NCBI GenBank assembly: GCA_013791905.1
Contig: VMSX01000011.1
Coordinates: 1 to 64,000 of the forward strand
From: Rhodocyclaceae bacterium
GTDB lineage: Bacteria > Pseudomonadota > Gammaproteobacteria > Burkholderiales > Rhodocyclaceae
Direction: 5' to 3'
DNA length: 64,000 bases
The notes under the pieces were generated by a model, which saw nothing but the letters and a program-made list of their open reading frames with translations, had not been told where the DNA came from and made no database searches. Positions 1-8,121 of the stretch are shown one piece after another. A program made the translations under genes and the position numbers. Numbering within the stretch: the first letter of the stretch is position 1; every line of letters begins with the position of its first letter.

Positions 1-49
1 CTTGAATTACGTTCTTTGCCAAATCCATACCAATCGTCTTAAGATTCAT
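1..49 (-). CDS. IS110-family transposase, N-terminal fragment cut by window edge
   Basis: Only the first 16 codons are in the window. On the minus strand they read MNLKTIGMDLAKNVIQ, the usual opening of IS110/IS1111 DEDD transposases. The Asp in MDLAK is the first acidic residue of the RuvC-like catalytic fold in that family. A GAAAGGGG ribosome site (plus strand 58-65) lies 8 bases before the ATG at 49. The rest of the gene is to the left of the window, so completeness cannot be judged. Its position beside a Fic pair and a restriction operon marks the region as mobile. Confidence 0.75.
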   Translation of the reverse strand, partial: MNLKTIGMDLAKNVIQ

Positions 50-407
50 ATCGGTCGCCCCTTTCGTTTAAGTGTAAGTGTCACGACTTCACTTTGGCAC
101 ATTGATGCCGTTTAGGGAGGGGCGACCATTCCATTATTCCGACGAAAGTCCATATACGGAATCCAGAAATATCAACAAGCTGGACACCGGCCTTCACCGG
201 TGTGACGGATTTGATCAGTGCTTACCTTTGGGTTTGTTCACAATCAATCAGATCGAACCCAAGCTGAAACCGGCCATCCCGTCGCACCGTTTTCTGCACG
301 ACGGGTCGGTTCAACTTATTTTTGCACCATAACGCAAATATATATTTACTAATGTTGCTCTTTAATGCAATATATGAATTCTCTATCTTGCATTGAGATG
401 CAAAGTC
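50..407. other. Non-coding end of the IS element and leader of the mobile mystery operon
   Basis: No convincing gene lies here; the 84-codon ORF at 78-332 has no family resemblance. The part next to the transposase carries a 10-bp inverted repeat (53-62 with 118-127, GGTCGCCCCT/AGGGGCGACC), a small GGCA/TGCC hairpin at 96-109, and a 7-bp hairpin ACACCGG/CCGGTGT at 184-203. In IS110 elements the non-coding end next to the recombinase gene can encode the guide (bridge) RNA, so structured RNA here is possible but unproven. From about 320 the sequence turns sharply AT-rich and contains the promoter region of the next operon. Confidence 0.4.
322..403 (+). promoter_or_regulatory. AT-rich promoter region with repeated TTGCA/TGCAA motifs
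   Basis: A possible promoter is TTGCAC (322-327), 17 bases, TTTACT (345-350). Nearby are several copies of a TTGCA/TGCAA half site. They include the inverted pair AATGCAA (364-370) and TTGCATT (388-394), and a further TGCAA at 399-403 just before the start codon. The next gene encodes an HTH protein, so these are plausible autoregulatory operators. This is inferred from position and symmetry only. Confidence 0.35.
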
Positions 408-878
408 ATGAAATCGAACTTCTCTGAACTCAAGCTCCGCCAACTCGATGCCAACCTGAGCCGTTGGCGCAGCGCCGACTTGCCGCCGCGTCCGCCATCG
501 GGCTGGATCAAGTCCGTCCGCGAAGGCTTGGGCATGGCCGCGACACACCTCGCCGCCCGGCTGGGCGTCGCCACCTCCACCGTCACCCGGCTGGAGACCT
601 CCGAGGCCGATGACACCATCAGCCTGACCACCTTGCGCCGCGCTGCCGAAGCCTTGGGCTGCGAGTTGCACTATGCCCTGGTGCCCAGGCAGTCCTTGGC
701 CGAAATCCTGGACGCTCGCGCACTGGCTCTGGCACGCCAGCAGATGGCCACCGTCAGCCACACCATGGCGCTGGAAGACCAGGCCACCTCACGCGAAACC
801 GTCGAGGCACAGACGCGCGCCCTGGCCGACAACCTGCTCAAGGGTTCGCGGCGTGCATTGTGGCGGGAACCCAAATAG
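408..878 (+). CDS. Mobile mystery protein A (HTH regulator)
   Basis: A 156-residue protein with an Xre-type helix-turn-helix around residues 35-85 (AARLGVATSTVTRLET) and a helical C-terminus. The overall layout (opening KLRQLD, HTH, then a LARQQM segment) matches the family called mobile mystery protein A. That family is found in mobile DNA next to mobile mystery protein B, a Fic-domain protein, which is the next gene here. I chose the ATG at 408; an in-frame TTG at 393 would add five residues. The likely role is DNA-binding repressor or antitoxin-like partner of the Fic protein. This is known from family pairing rather than from experiment. Confidence 0.85.
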   Translation: MKSNFSELKLRQLDANLSRWRSADLPPRPPSGWIKSVREGLGMAATHLAARLGVATSTVTRLETSEADDTISLTTLRRAAEALGCELHYALVPRQSLAEILDARALALARQQMATVSHTMALEDQATSRETVEAQTRALADNLLKGSRRALWREPK

Positions 879-880
879 GC

Positions 881-1414
881 ATGGCGATCAATCTCGACTA
901 TCCCCCTGGCGCCACGCCGCTCGATGCAGACGAACTCGCCAGCCTGATTCCCGGCCACATCACCACACAGGGCGAACTGAACGAATGGGAGCAGCTCAAC
1001 ATCGCCCAGGGCGAGAACCGGGCGCGGAAACACCGCAAGGAAATCCTCAACGAGGCTTTCCTGCGCCAGTTGCACAAGCAGATGTTCGGCGAAACCTGGA
1101 AGTGGGCAGGTGAGTTTCGCAAGACGGACAAGAACATCGGCGTCGATTGGCACAAGACCGGCGTCGAACTCAAGAAACTGCTCGACGATGTCCACTTCCA
1201 GATCGAGCATGCCAGCTATCCGCCTGACGAAATCGCCGTGCGCTTCCATCACCGCCTGGTCGCCATTCACCCTTTCCCCAACGGCAATGGCCGCCATGCC
1301 CGGCTGATGGCCGATCTGCTCGTCGAGCGCCTGGGCCAGCCCCGCTTCACCTGGGGCCAGCGTAGCTTGACCAATGGCAGCCTGGTCGATGCCAGTGAAA
1401 CACGTCAGCAATAA
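881..1414 (+). CDS. Mobile mystery protein B (Fic domain), truncated by an in-frame stop
   Basis: Fic-fold protein with the active-site motif HPFPNGNGRHAR at about residues 120-131 (family pattern HPFxxGNGRxxR). The general catalysed reaction of the fold is transfer of a nucleotide-derived group, usually AMP, to a target protein. The ATG at 881 follows the stop of protein A by two bases; a GTG at 860 would overlap it. The reading frame stops at TAA 1412-1414. The same frame then continues cleanly with IAALQAADRRDIAPLLAFA to a second stop at 1478-1480. That continuation looks like the normal C-terminus of the family, so a single nonsense change (probably from a Tyr codon) has removed about 22 residues. 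The catalytic core is intact; activity is uncertain. Confidence 0.8.
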   Translation: MAINLDYPPGATPLDADELASLIPGHITTQGELNEWEQLNIAQGENRARKHRKEILNEAFLRQLHKQMFGETWKWAGEFRKTDKNIGVDWHKTGVELKKLLDDVHFQIEHASYPPDEIAVRFHHRLVAIHPFPNGNGRHARLMADLLVERLGQPRFTWGQRSLTNGSLVDASETRQQ

Positions 1415-1773
1415 ATCGCCGCCCTGCAAGCCGCCGACCGCCGCGACATCGCGCCCTTACTCGCCTTCGCCCGTAGCTAAGCACGCCACTGAAACGAACA
1501 AGAGACAAACCCCCTCCCGCGAGCACCGCAAACCACCCACTATTCGATTAGCCTTGCTAGCCCTCGCTGGCGTTGGAGAAACCACTCAAGATATTGGATC
1601 TGCACCCAGGTTTATTGAGTGAGCCACGGGCAACGTAGCGAATTATCGCCGTCCCGCCAGCGCCGACTTTTGCGGCAGCGCTTGGCAGCATGATTATGAA
1701 AAGCTGCTGCCGTGATAATCGGGGTGTTATGATTCCATTTGTCATTGAATTGACTAGGAATTCAGGGAGCAGC
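1415..1773 (+). other. Orphaned Fic C-terminus and intergenic DNA before hsdR
   Basis: Bases 1415-1480 are the displaced C-terminal codons of the Fic gene. Beyond them I see no gene. The stretch holds one copy of the dispersed 24-bp repeat (1648-1671) and a 7-bp inverted repeat GGCAGCA/TGCTGCC (1684-1690 and 1705-1711). A good ribosome site, AGGGAG at 1764-1769, serves hsdR. Confidence 0.6.
1648..1671 (+). repeat. Dispersed 24-bp repeat, copy 1 (intergenic)
   Basis: Full-length copy of a 24-bp sequence that begins GCCGTCCCGCC and ends GCGCCGACTTTT. It lies between the Fic gene and hsdR. The same 24 bases recur at 47424-47447 and 61205-61228, with slightly changed copies elsewhere in the window. 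Confidence 0.9.
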
Positions 1774-4554
1774 GTGGCACAACTAGAGCAACAAGCTCGA
1801 GAAGAAATCGACAGATTACTCACGGCCGCCGGTTGGCATATCTGCGATGCGAATCAGGCCAACATCCACGCGGCCCGTGGCGTAGCTATCCGTGAATTTC
1901 CTCTTCCCCAATACGGTTTCGCCGACTACCTCCTTTACGTGGATGGCAAGGCCGCCGGCGTGATCGAGGCAAAGAAAGAGGGGGTTACCCTCACCGGCGT
2001 CGAGACGCAATCCGACAAATACACCAAAGGCCTGCCCGCCAGCCTGCCGCGTTGGAGCACCCCCCTGCCGTTCTCCTACCAGTCGACTGGGGTGGAAACC
2101 CGCTTCACCAACGGCCTCGACCCGCAGCCCCGCTCCCGTCCGGTATTCGCTTTTCACACGCCCAAGCTGCTGGCCGATTGGCTTGCCTACGGCAATGTCT
2201 TTGAACTCGGCGGCAACAAAGTGGCGCAGGGTTCCGCCACCTTCCTGAGCCGGCTTCAGGCGATGCCGCCGCTCAAGGAAGAAGGCCTCTGGCCCGCCCA
2301 AATCACAGCGATCCACAACCTGGAAAAATCCCTCAAGGAAAACCGCCCGCGCGCCTTGATCCAGATGGCCACCGGCTCGGGCAAGACCTTCACCTCGATT
2401 TCGTTCATCTACCGGCTGATCAAGTTCGCCGGTGCGCGGCGCATCCTGTTCCTGGTCGATCGCGGCAACCTCGCCGACCAGACCCTCAAGGAATTCCAGC
2501 AATACGTCTCGCCCTACAACAACTTCAAGTTCAGCGAGGAATACATCGTCCAGCGCCTGCAGGGCAACCAGATCGACACCACCGCCCGCGTTTGCATCTG
2601 CACCATCCAGCGCATGTTCTCCATGCTCAAGGGCCGCGACCTGCCGGCCGACCTGGAAGAAGAATCGGTCGACCAACTGGGCAAACTGTTCAAAGAACCC
2701 GAGCCCATCGAATACAACCCCAGCATCCCCATCGAGACCTTCGACATCATCGTCACCGACGAGGCCCACCGCTCCATCTACAACCTGTGGGCGCAGGTGC
2801 TGGAATACTTCGACGCCTACCTCATCGGCCTCACCGCCACGCCCGGCAAGCAGACCTTCGGCTTCTTCCACCAGAACCTGGTGATGGAATACAACCACGA
2901 AATGGCCGTCGCCGACGGCGTCAACGTCAACTACGACGTCTACCGCATCAAGACCGCCATCACCGAGGGGGGCTCCAAGGTCGAAGCCGGCTACTACGTG
3001 GAAAAGCAGGAACGCGACACCCGCAAGACCCGCTGGGAAGAACTCGACGACGACTTCGCCTACGACCCCAACCAGCTCGACCGTGACGTCGTTACCCCCG
3101 ACCAGATCCGCACCATCGTGCGCACCTTCCGCGACAAGCTGTTCAGCGAAATCTTCCCCGGCCGCATCGAAGTGCCCAAGACCCTCATCTTCGCCAAGGA
3201 CGACAACCACGCCGAAAACATCGTCGAAATCCTGCGCGAGGAATTCGGCAAGGGCAACGACTTCGCCCAGAAGATCACCTACCGCACCACCGGCGCCACG
3301 CCCAAGGAACTCATCAAGGCCTTCCGCAACAGCTACCACCCAAGAGTCGCCGTCACCGTCGACATGATCGCCACCGGCACCGACATCAAGCCGGTAGAAA
3401 TCGTCTTCTTCATGCGCGCCGTCAAATCGCGCGGCTTCTTCGAGCAGATGAAAGGCCGCGGCGTGCGCGTCATCAAGCCCGATGACCTCAGGGCCGTCAC
3501 CCCCGACGCCACGGCCAAGGACCACTTCGTCATCATCGACGCCGTCGGCGTGTGCGAGCAGGACAAGACCGACGCCCGCCCCATGGAGAAAAAGCCCAGC
3601 GTCAGTTTCGAGAATTTGCTCAAGGCGGTGAGCTTCGGCAACACCGAAGACGACGTCATCACCAGCATCGCCGGCCGCCTGGCCAGAATGGAACACCGCA
3701 TCAGCGCCGAAGACGACGCCAAGATTCGGACCTTAAGCGGCGGCCTCGGCCTAAAAGACCTTGCACACCAGCTAGTTCAATCACTCTCACCCGACCTGGA
3801 TTCGCTCCCCTCGCCCGCAAGCGGGAGAGGGGCCGGGGGAGAGGGCGCAGCAGTTGCCGCACGCATCAACGCAGCCAAACCCCTGTGCGACCCAGCCCTG
3901 CGCCAGCTCATCCTCGACATCAAAGCCAAAAACGAACTCACCATCGACCACGTCAGCCAAGATCAAGTCATCGAAGCCGGCTTCAGCCAAGCCGCCCGCG
4001 ACCGCGCCAAAGGCCTCGTGCAATCGTTTGAAAAATTCATCGCTGACCACAAAGACGAAATCACCGCCCTGCAAATCCTCTACGCCAAGCCCTACAAACA
4101 GCGCCTCACCTTCGAAGCGGTGAAGGAACTCGCCGACGCCATCGAAAAGCCGCCCTACCTGTGGAACGAATCCCAACTCTGGCAAGCCTACGCCTCGCTG
4201 GAAGCGAGCAAGGTCAAAGGCGCCAGCGGCCGCCGCATCCTCACCGATCTGGTTTCGCTCGTGCGCTTCGCCATCCATCAGGACAACGAACTCGTGCCGT
4301 TCCCCGAGCGGGTTAACGCCAACTTCAAAGCCTGGCTGGCAGGGCAGGAAAGCGCGGGCAAGCCATTCGATGCGGAACAATTGCGCTGGCTGGAAATGAT
4401 CCGCGACCACATCGCCGCCAACCTCGGCATCGAGCCGGACGACTTCGAATACGCGCCCTTCGCCCAGGAAGGCGGCTTGGGCAAGGTCTATCAGCTTTTC
4501 GGCGATGAACTGAATACGCTGATTGAACAATTGAACGAAAGCTTGGCGGCATGA
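1774..4554 (+). CDS. hsdR: Type I restriction enzyme R subunit HsdR
   Basis: About 926 residues. The order is an N-terminal PD-(D/E)xK nuclease (FADYLLYVDGKAAGVIEAKK, Glu-Ala-Lys at about 65-67), a superfamily 2 translocase with Walker A MATGSGKT (about 198-205), DEAH (about 329-332), TATPG and GRGVR motifs, then a helical C-terminal domain that docks on the methylase. The subunit cuts DNA after ATP-driven translocation from an unmethylated site. I chose GTG at 1774 because AGGGAG stands just before it; an in-frame ATG at 1690 lacks such a site. It overlaps hsdS by ATGA. An odd insertion of about 15 residues (SLPSPASGRGAGGEG, near residue 680) is encoded by a palindromic repeat and sits before the C-terminal domain. 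Confidence 0.93.
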   Translation: MAQLEQQAREEIDRLLTAAGWHICDANQANIHAARGVAIREFPLPQYGFADYLLYVDGKAAGVIEAKKEGVTLTGVETQSDKYTKGLPASLPRWSTPLPFSYQSTGVETRFTNGLDPQPRSRPVFAFHTPKLLADWLAYGNVFELGGNKVAQGSATFLSRLQAMPPLKEEGLWPAQITAIHNLEKSLKENRPRALIQMATGSGKTFTSISFIYRLIKFAGARRILFLVDRGNLADQTLKEFQQYVSPYNNFKFSEEYIVQRLQGNQIDTTARVCICTIQRMFSMLKGRDLPADLEEESVDQLGKLFKEPEPIEYNPSIPIETFDIIVTDEAHRSIYNLWAQVLEYFDAYLIGLTATPGKQTFGFFHQNLVMEYNHEMAVADGVNVNYDVYRIKTAITEGGSKVEAGYYVEKQERDTRKTRWEELDDDFAYDPNQLDRDVVTPDQIRTIVRTFRDKLFSEIFPGRIEVPKTLIFAKDDNHAENIVEILREEFGKGNDFAQKITYRTTGATPKELIKAFRNSYHPRVAVTVDMIATGTDIKPVEIVFFMRAVKSRGFFEQMKGRGVRVIKPDDLRAVTPDATAKDHFVIIDAVGVCEQDKTDARPMEKKPSVSFENLLKAVSFGNTEDDVITSIAGRLARMEHRISAEDDAKIRTLSGGLGLKDLAHQLVQSLSPDLDSLPSPASGRGAGGEGAAVAARINAAKPLCDPALRQLILDIKAKNELTIDHVSQDQVIEAGFSQAARDRAKGLVQSFEKFIADHKDEITALQILYAKPYKQRLTFEAVKELADAIEKPPYLWNESQLWQAYASLEASKVKGASGRRILTDLVSLVRFAIHQDNELVPFPERVNANFKAWLAGQESAGKPFDAEQLRWLEMIRDHIAANLGIEPDDFEYAPFAQEGGLGKVYQLFGDELNTLIEQLNESLAA
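3807..3832 (+). repeat. REP-like palindrome read in frame inside hsdR
   Basis: The two 12-base arms CCCCTCGCCCGC (3807-3818) and GCGGGAGAGGGG (3821-3832) pair at 11 of 12 positions around an AA loop. A GCCGGGGGAGAGGGCG tail follows. Together they encode PSPASGRGAGGEG within HsdR. This GC palindrome type is common between genes in many Proteobacteria. The reading frame stays open through it. Confidence 0.75.
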
Positions 4555-5906
4555 AGGCCGAGGAACAACGCACGGCCTACACCGCTGCACGATCTACGGT
4601 TCCTGTCGAATGGCCAATAGTCCCGTTTGAGCAGGCAGCCACCCCTCAGTCAGATCGGGGAAAACGCATAAAGCAGCGAGACTATTTGCCAGAAGGTCGA
4701 ATCCCGGTAATCGATCAAGGGCAAGCGCCAGTTGGTGGATATACGGATGATGAAGACTCTGCCTTCTCTGGAGAATTGCCGGTAGTTCTATTTGGTGATC
4801 ACACGCGTGCCGTTAAGCTGGTCAGCCATCGCTTTGCGGTTGGCGCAGACGGAATCAAGATTTTTCGGCCAGCGGAGGGTGTGCGTCCGAAGTACCTTTA
4901 TTACTGGATGAAATCTGCGCGCATTCCTGATCGAGGTTATGGGCGGCATTATCAGTATTTGAGACAGCTTTCAGTTCCATTACCACCGCCGGCCAAACAA
5001 GACGAAATCGTCGCGGAAATCGAAAAACAATTCTCCCGCCTCGACGAAGCCGTCGCCAACCTCAAGCGCGTCAAGGCCAACCTCAAGCGCTACAAAGCCG
5101 CCGTCCTCAAAGCCGCCGTCGAAGGCCGCCTCGTCGAAACCGAAGCCGAACTCGTTCGCCGAGAAGGCCGCAGCTACGAAACCGGCGAGCAACTCCTGCA
5201 ACACATCCTCGAAATCCGCCGCAGCCAGTGGCAAGGCAAGGGCAAATACAAAGAACCCGCCGCGCCCGACACCACTGGCCTGCCAGAATTGCCGGAGGGG
5301 TGGGTGTGGGCAACTCTTGAGCAGCTAACCACGCAAATCGCTGACGTGGATCACAAGATGCCCAAGGCCTTTGAAGGTGGAATTCCATACGTTAGTACCA
5401 AGGATTTCAACGGCGACAACGACATCAACTTTGCAGGTGCGAAGCGCATCTCCCCGGTTGATTACGCCGCACTATGCAAAAAAGTCCGCCCAGAGTTCGG
5501 TGACATCCTGTTGTCACGATACGGGACTGTTGGAGAAGTCAGGACTGTCAAAACAGATATGCCATTCCAAGCCTCTTACAGTGTTGCAATTCTGAAGCCA
5601 ATCAACAGTTTCGAGACCGCGGACTTTGTCGCAACGGTCTTGAGATCGGACGTTATTCAGTCTCAGATCAAACGTGACGTCCGGGCCACGGCACAACCGG
5701 ACTTGGGGCTTGCACACATCCGACAGTTCGTCGTTCCCTTTCCATCATTGGAAGAACAAAAACAGATCATTGCCGATGTCGAGCGTCATCTCACTCTCAC
5801 AGTCGTTGCCGAAGCCCAGGTCAATTCCAACCTTCAGCGTGCTGAACGTCTGCGCCACGCATTACTTGCAAGGGCCTTCACGGCTGAACACATCGGAGCT
5901 AATTGA
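4551..5906 (+). CDS. hsdS: Type I restriction specificity subunit HsdS
   Basis: 451 residues with the usual two target-recognition domains, at about 15-150 and 245-400. They are separated by a conserved helical spacer (QDEIVAEIEKQFSRLDEAVA and following heptads, about 148-195). A second short helical segment ends the protein. Each recognition domain reads one half of a bipartite DNA site, and the helices set the spacing and bind HsdM. The start overlaps the hsdR stop by four bases, so translation is probably coupled. The two recognition domains use visibly more A/T-ending codons than the spacer, the usual sign of domain exchange between strains. The DNA target cannot be deduced from sequence. 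Confidence 0.9.
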   Translation: MKAEEQRTAYTAARSTVPVEWPIVPFEQAATPQSDRGKRIKQRDYLPEGRIPVIDQGQAPVGGYTDDEDSAFSGELPVVLFGDHTRAVKLVSHRFAVGADGIKIFRPAEGVRPKYLYYWMKSARIPDRGYGRHYQYLRQLSVPLPPPAKQDEIVAEIEKQFSRLDEAVANLKRVKANLKRYKAAVLKAAVEGRLVETEAELVRREGRSYETGEQLLQHILEIRRSQWQGKGKYKEPAAPDTTGLPELPEGWVWATLEQLTTQIADVDHKMPKAFEGGIPYVSTKDFNGDNDINFAGAKRISPVDYAALCKKVRPEFGDILLSRYGTVGEVRTVKTDMPFQASYSVAILKPINSFETADFVATVLRSDVIQSQIKRDVRATAQPDLGLAHIRQFVVPFPSLEEQKQIIADVERHLTLTVVAEAQVNSNLQRAERLRHALLARAFTAEHIGAN

Positions 5907-5914
5907 GTATCGTC

Positions 5915-8092
5915 ATGACTAAAGCCAATGTTCCTCAACCAGTTCGCTATACCTTTCTGCTAATTGAACTCGCCGGGCTACTGGCAGCAAATTTCTTTGC
6001 ATTTGGCTCACTACTCCCAACATCTGATCCATCTGGTCTTTGGTTCTACGCTGCACTTTTTGGGTTGCTGTTGGGGCAGCGGCTTGATACACCGTTTTTT
6101 ACTGCACCTAAGGACGCGGTGCTATATGCAATTCCCGCGTTGCTTGCCGTACTACAGATTGCGGATGTGTCATGGTTGGCCAATTCACAATGGGGCCTAA
6201 CCGCACGAACATTATTGGTGGCTTGGATCGTGTTGGTCTTGGTCGCTGCGTCTCTTGCAGTGTGGTTGCAAAATAGCCAAGGAGGTGCGGCCTCGAAATT
6301 AAGTGCGGTGACAGCTCAACTGAGTGGATCACTTGGTAATCCCCGTGCCTTTTTCTCAGTGGTCCTCTTTTTATTGCTGCTTGCCTTTCCACCAAGTGCG
6401 GTGGAGGGGTTGCTGCTTATTGGTGCTGCTTGGGCAATAACGGTACCTTTCTCGCTTTTGGACTATCTCTATGCGTTATGGCGTCGTATCAGACGCGCAA
6501 TTACTTTGGGGAGTAGTTCTAGTCCTGTTGCAGAGGTTGCTGCACATCAAGTACCCAGCCTCGTGATTTTCCGTACAGAACGGCCAGAGTCTATTCCCTC
6601 TGGATGCACGATGATTTATCGCGACACAACTGCAGATTTACGGATTGCGAGTGTTGTTGGCCATGCAGGCCGTGACAGTGGCACCCTCATGCGTGCAGTT
6701 GATCTCGGCTTATATGGCTCGGATGCGGGCTCTGATTACAGTTTCCTTGATCCCATGCAGGCAATGGGAATCTCTGAGAGCTTAATAACTCACGAACAGA
6801 GGCAACGTGCTGAATCGCTCAAAGAGGATTGCATTGGTTTCGTTGCGCCAGATTCGGACATCGGGAAATTGATTATCGAAGTGGTTGCTGAAAAAGACCT
6901 GGCTGCTGGTCGCCTTGTGCAGGCGAGGTGTGGTGCGGAGGATGTGTTTTACCAGCTCACAAATGGGCTTACGAAGGAGGAGATCGTTCAACAGAAAAAC
7001 ACCTTCGGATTCGTCGCTGCACAAGCTCGTAGCGTAGGGATATGGAAAGAAGATGAAGGCCGCTTCAAGCCGGTTACTTGGGTAGCTGCGCCAAATTCAC
7101 CAGTCTTACTTGTGGAGCCGAAGTCGGCTGAATTTGATTTATCTCGTATCGGAACATTTCCGGGTTCCAATTTCGCCGTGCGTTTGAGAAATGTGAATTA
7201 TTTGGTAACACACAACACGGCCATCCTTGGAATATTGGGGGTTGGTAAATCAATGCTTGCAATGGAATTGGTTGAACGTGTCCTGCGTGAAGGCTGCAAG
7301 GTGATCGTATTGGACTTAACCGATCAATATGCAAGCGAATTGGCTGGACTATTCGATTCAACATTCAACGATGGCGTAATTGCTTCGCTTCAGGCGATCT
7401 GTGTCAATGGGAAAGCGAACGTAAAGAAAAATGTTGAAGAAGGCGGCAGCCGTAGCCAGTTTGCGAAGGTTGTTGAGGAGAATATTGAAAATTTCATGAA
7501 ATCGGACCACAGCTTGCTCATCTTGAACCCGGCTTCGTTTGATGTATGGAAACAAGACAGCAAGCCGTATGGCGAAACTGCATCTATGGCGAGTCTCACT
7601 AGTTGTGAATTAACCAACATTATTTCTGATGCCTCGCTGAAGGTTGTTCAGCGAATGGGCCGAGTTGACCAAGCGCGTCTGTTGCTTGTCTATGAGGAAG
7701 CACACTCGCTGGTGCCTGAGTGGAACGCAACCGTTGGCGAGGGGGATCGAGCGGCATCAAACGGCACCGCCAGAGCAATTCTTCAAGGCAGAAAGTACGG
7801 ACTTGGTTGTTTCCTGATTACACAACGAACTGCCAGCGTAACGAAGACAATCTTGAATCAATGTAATTCAGTCTTTGCTATGCGATCTTTCGACGATACA
7901 GGCCGAGAGTTCTTATCGAATTACATTGGACGCGAGTACGCCGCACTGCTGCCGAGCCTACCCGAACGGAATGCTATTTTCTTTGGCCGTGCTTCGAGCT
8001 CTGAGAACCCTGTACAAGTAGAGCTCAATGATCGGAGCGTTTTTATCGCAGCTTTTCGTGCTCAAACTCAGTCAAGTGAGCAGGTTTGGTAG
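5915..8092 (+). CDS. Membrane-anchored HerA/DUF87-type ATPase within the hsd operon
   Basis: About 725 residues. The first 190 hold several hydrophobic segments (RYTFLLIELAGLLAANFFAF, the ALYAIPALLAVLQ region and more), so the protein is probably anchored in the inner membrane. The C-terminal half is a HerA/FtsK-type ATPase: Walker A GILGVGKSML near residue 440, Walker B RLLLVYEEAHS near 590, and a conserved late segment (GRKYGLGCFLITQRTASV, then NQCNSVFAMRS). Family members are DNA-translocating ATPases of the DUF87 group. It starts within a few bases of the hsdS stop (ATG 5915; a TTG at 5903 would overlap) and ends just before hsdM, so it is in the operon. Codon use is clearly AT-richer than hsdR or hsdM, suggesting separate acquisition. 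A defence accessory role is inferred. Confidence 0.8.
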   Translation: MTKANVPQPVRYTFLLIELAGLLAANFFAFGSLLPTSDPSGLWFYAALFGLLLGQRLDTPFFTAPKDAVLYAIPALLAVLQIADVSWLANSQWGLTARTLLVAWIVLVLVAASLAVWLQNSQGGAASKLSAVTAQLSGSLGNPRAFFSVVLFLLLLAFPPSAVEGLLLIGAAWAITVPFSLLDYLYALWRRIRRAITLGSSSSPVAEVAAHQVPSLVIFRTERPESIPSGCTMIYRDTTADLRIASVVGHAGRDSGTLMRAVDLGLYGSDAGSDYSFLDPMQAMGISESLITHEQRQRAESLKEDCIGFVAPDSDIGKLIIEVVAEKDLAAGRLVQARCGAEDVFYQLTNGLTKEEIVQQKNTFGFVAAQARSVGIWKEDEGRFKPVTWVAAPNSPVLLVEPKSAEFDLSRIGTFPGSNFAVRLRNVNYLVTHNTAILGILGVGKSMLAMELVERVLREGCKVIVLDLTDQYASELAGLFDSTFNDGVIASLQAICVNGKANVKKNVEEGGSRSQFAKVVEENIENFMKSDHSLLILNPASFDVWKQDSKPYGETASMASLTSCELTNIISDASLKVVQRMGRVDQARLLLVYEEAHSLVPEWNATVGEGDRAASNGTARAILQGRKYGLGCFLITQRTASVTKTILNQCNSVFAMRSFDDTGREFLSNYIGREYAALLPSLPERNAIFFGRASSSENPVQVELNDRSVFIAAFRAQTQSSEQVW

Positions 8093-8121
8093 TCGCGCTT
8101 AGCCCCAGGAAAATACCAAAC

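Noticed and set aside
78-332. 84-codon ORF beside the IS end
   Set aside because: No ribosome site or recognisable sequence; overlaps inverted repeats of the IS end.
470-493. Possible further copy of the dispersed repeat in mobile mystery protein A (AGCGCCGACTT)
   Set aside because: Only 11 contiguous matching bases; can be explained by codon composition.
1816-3696. 626-codon minus-strand ORF opposite hsdR
   Set aside because: Shadow of the highly C-ending codon use of hsdR; hsdR carries all family motifs on the plus strand.
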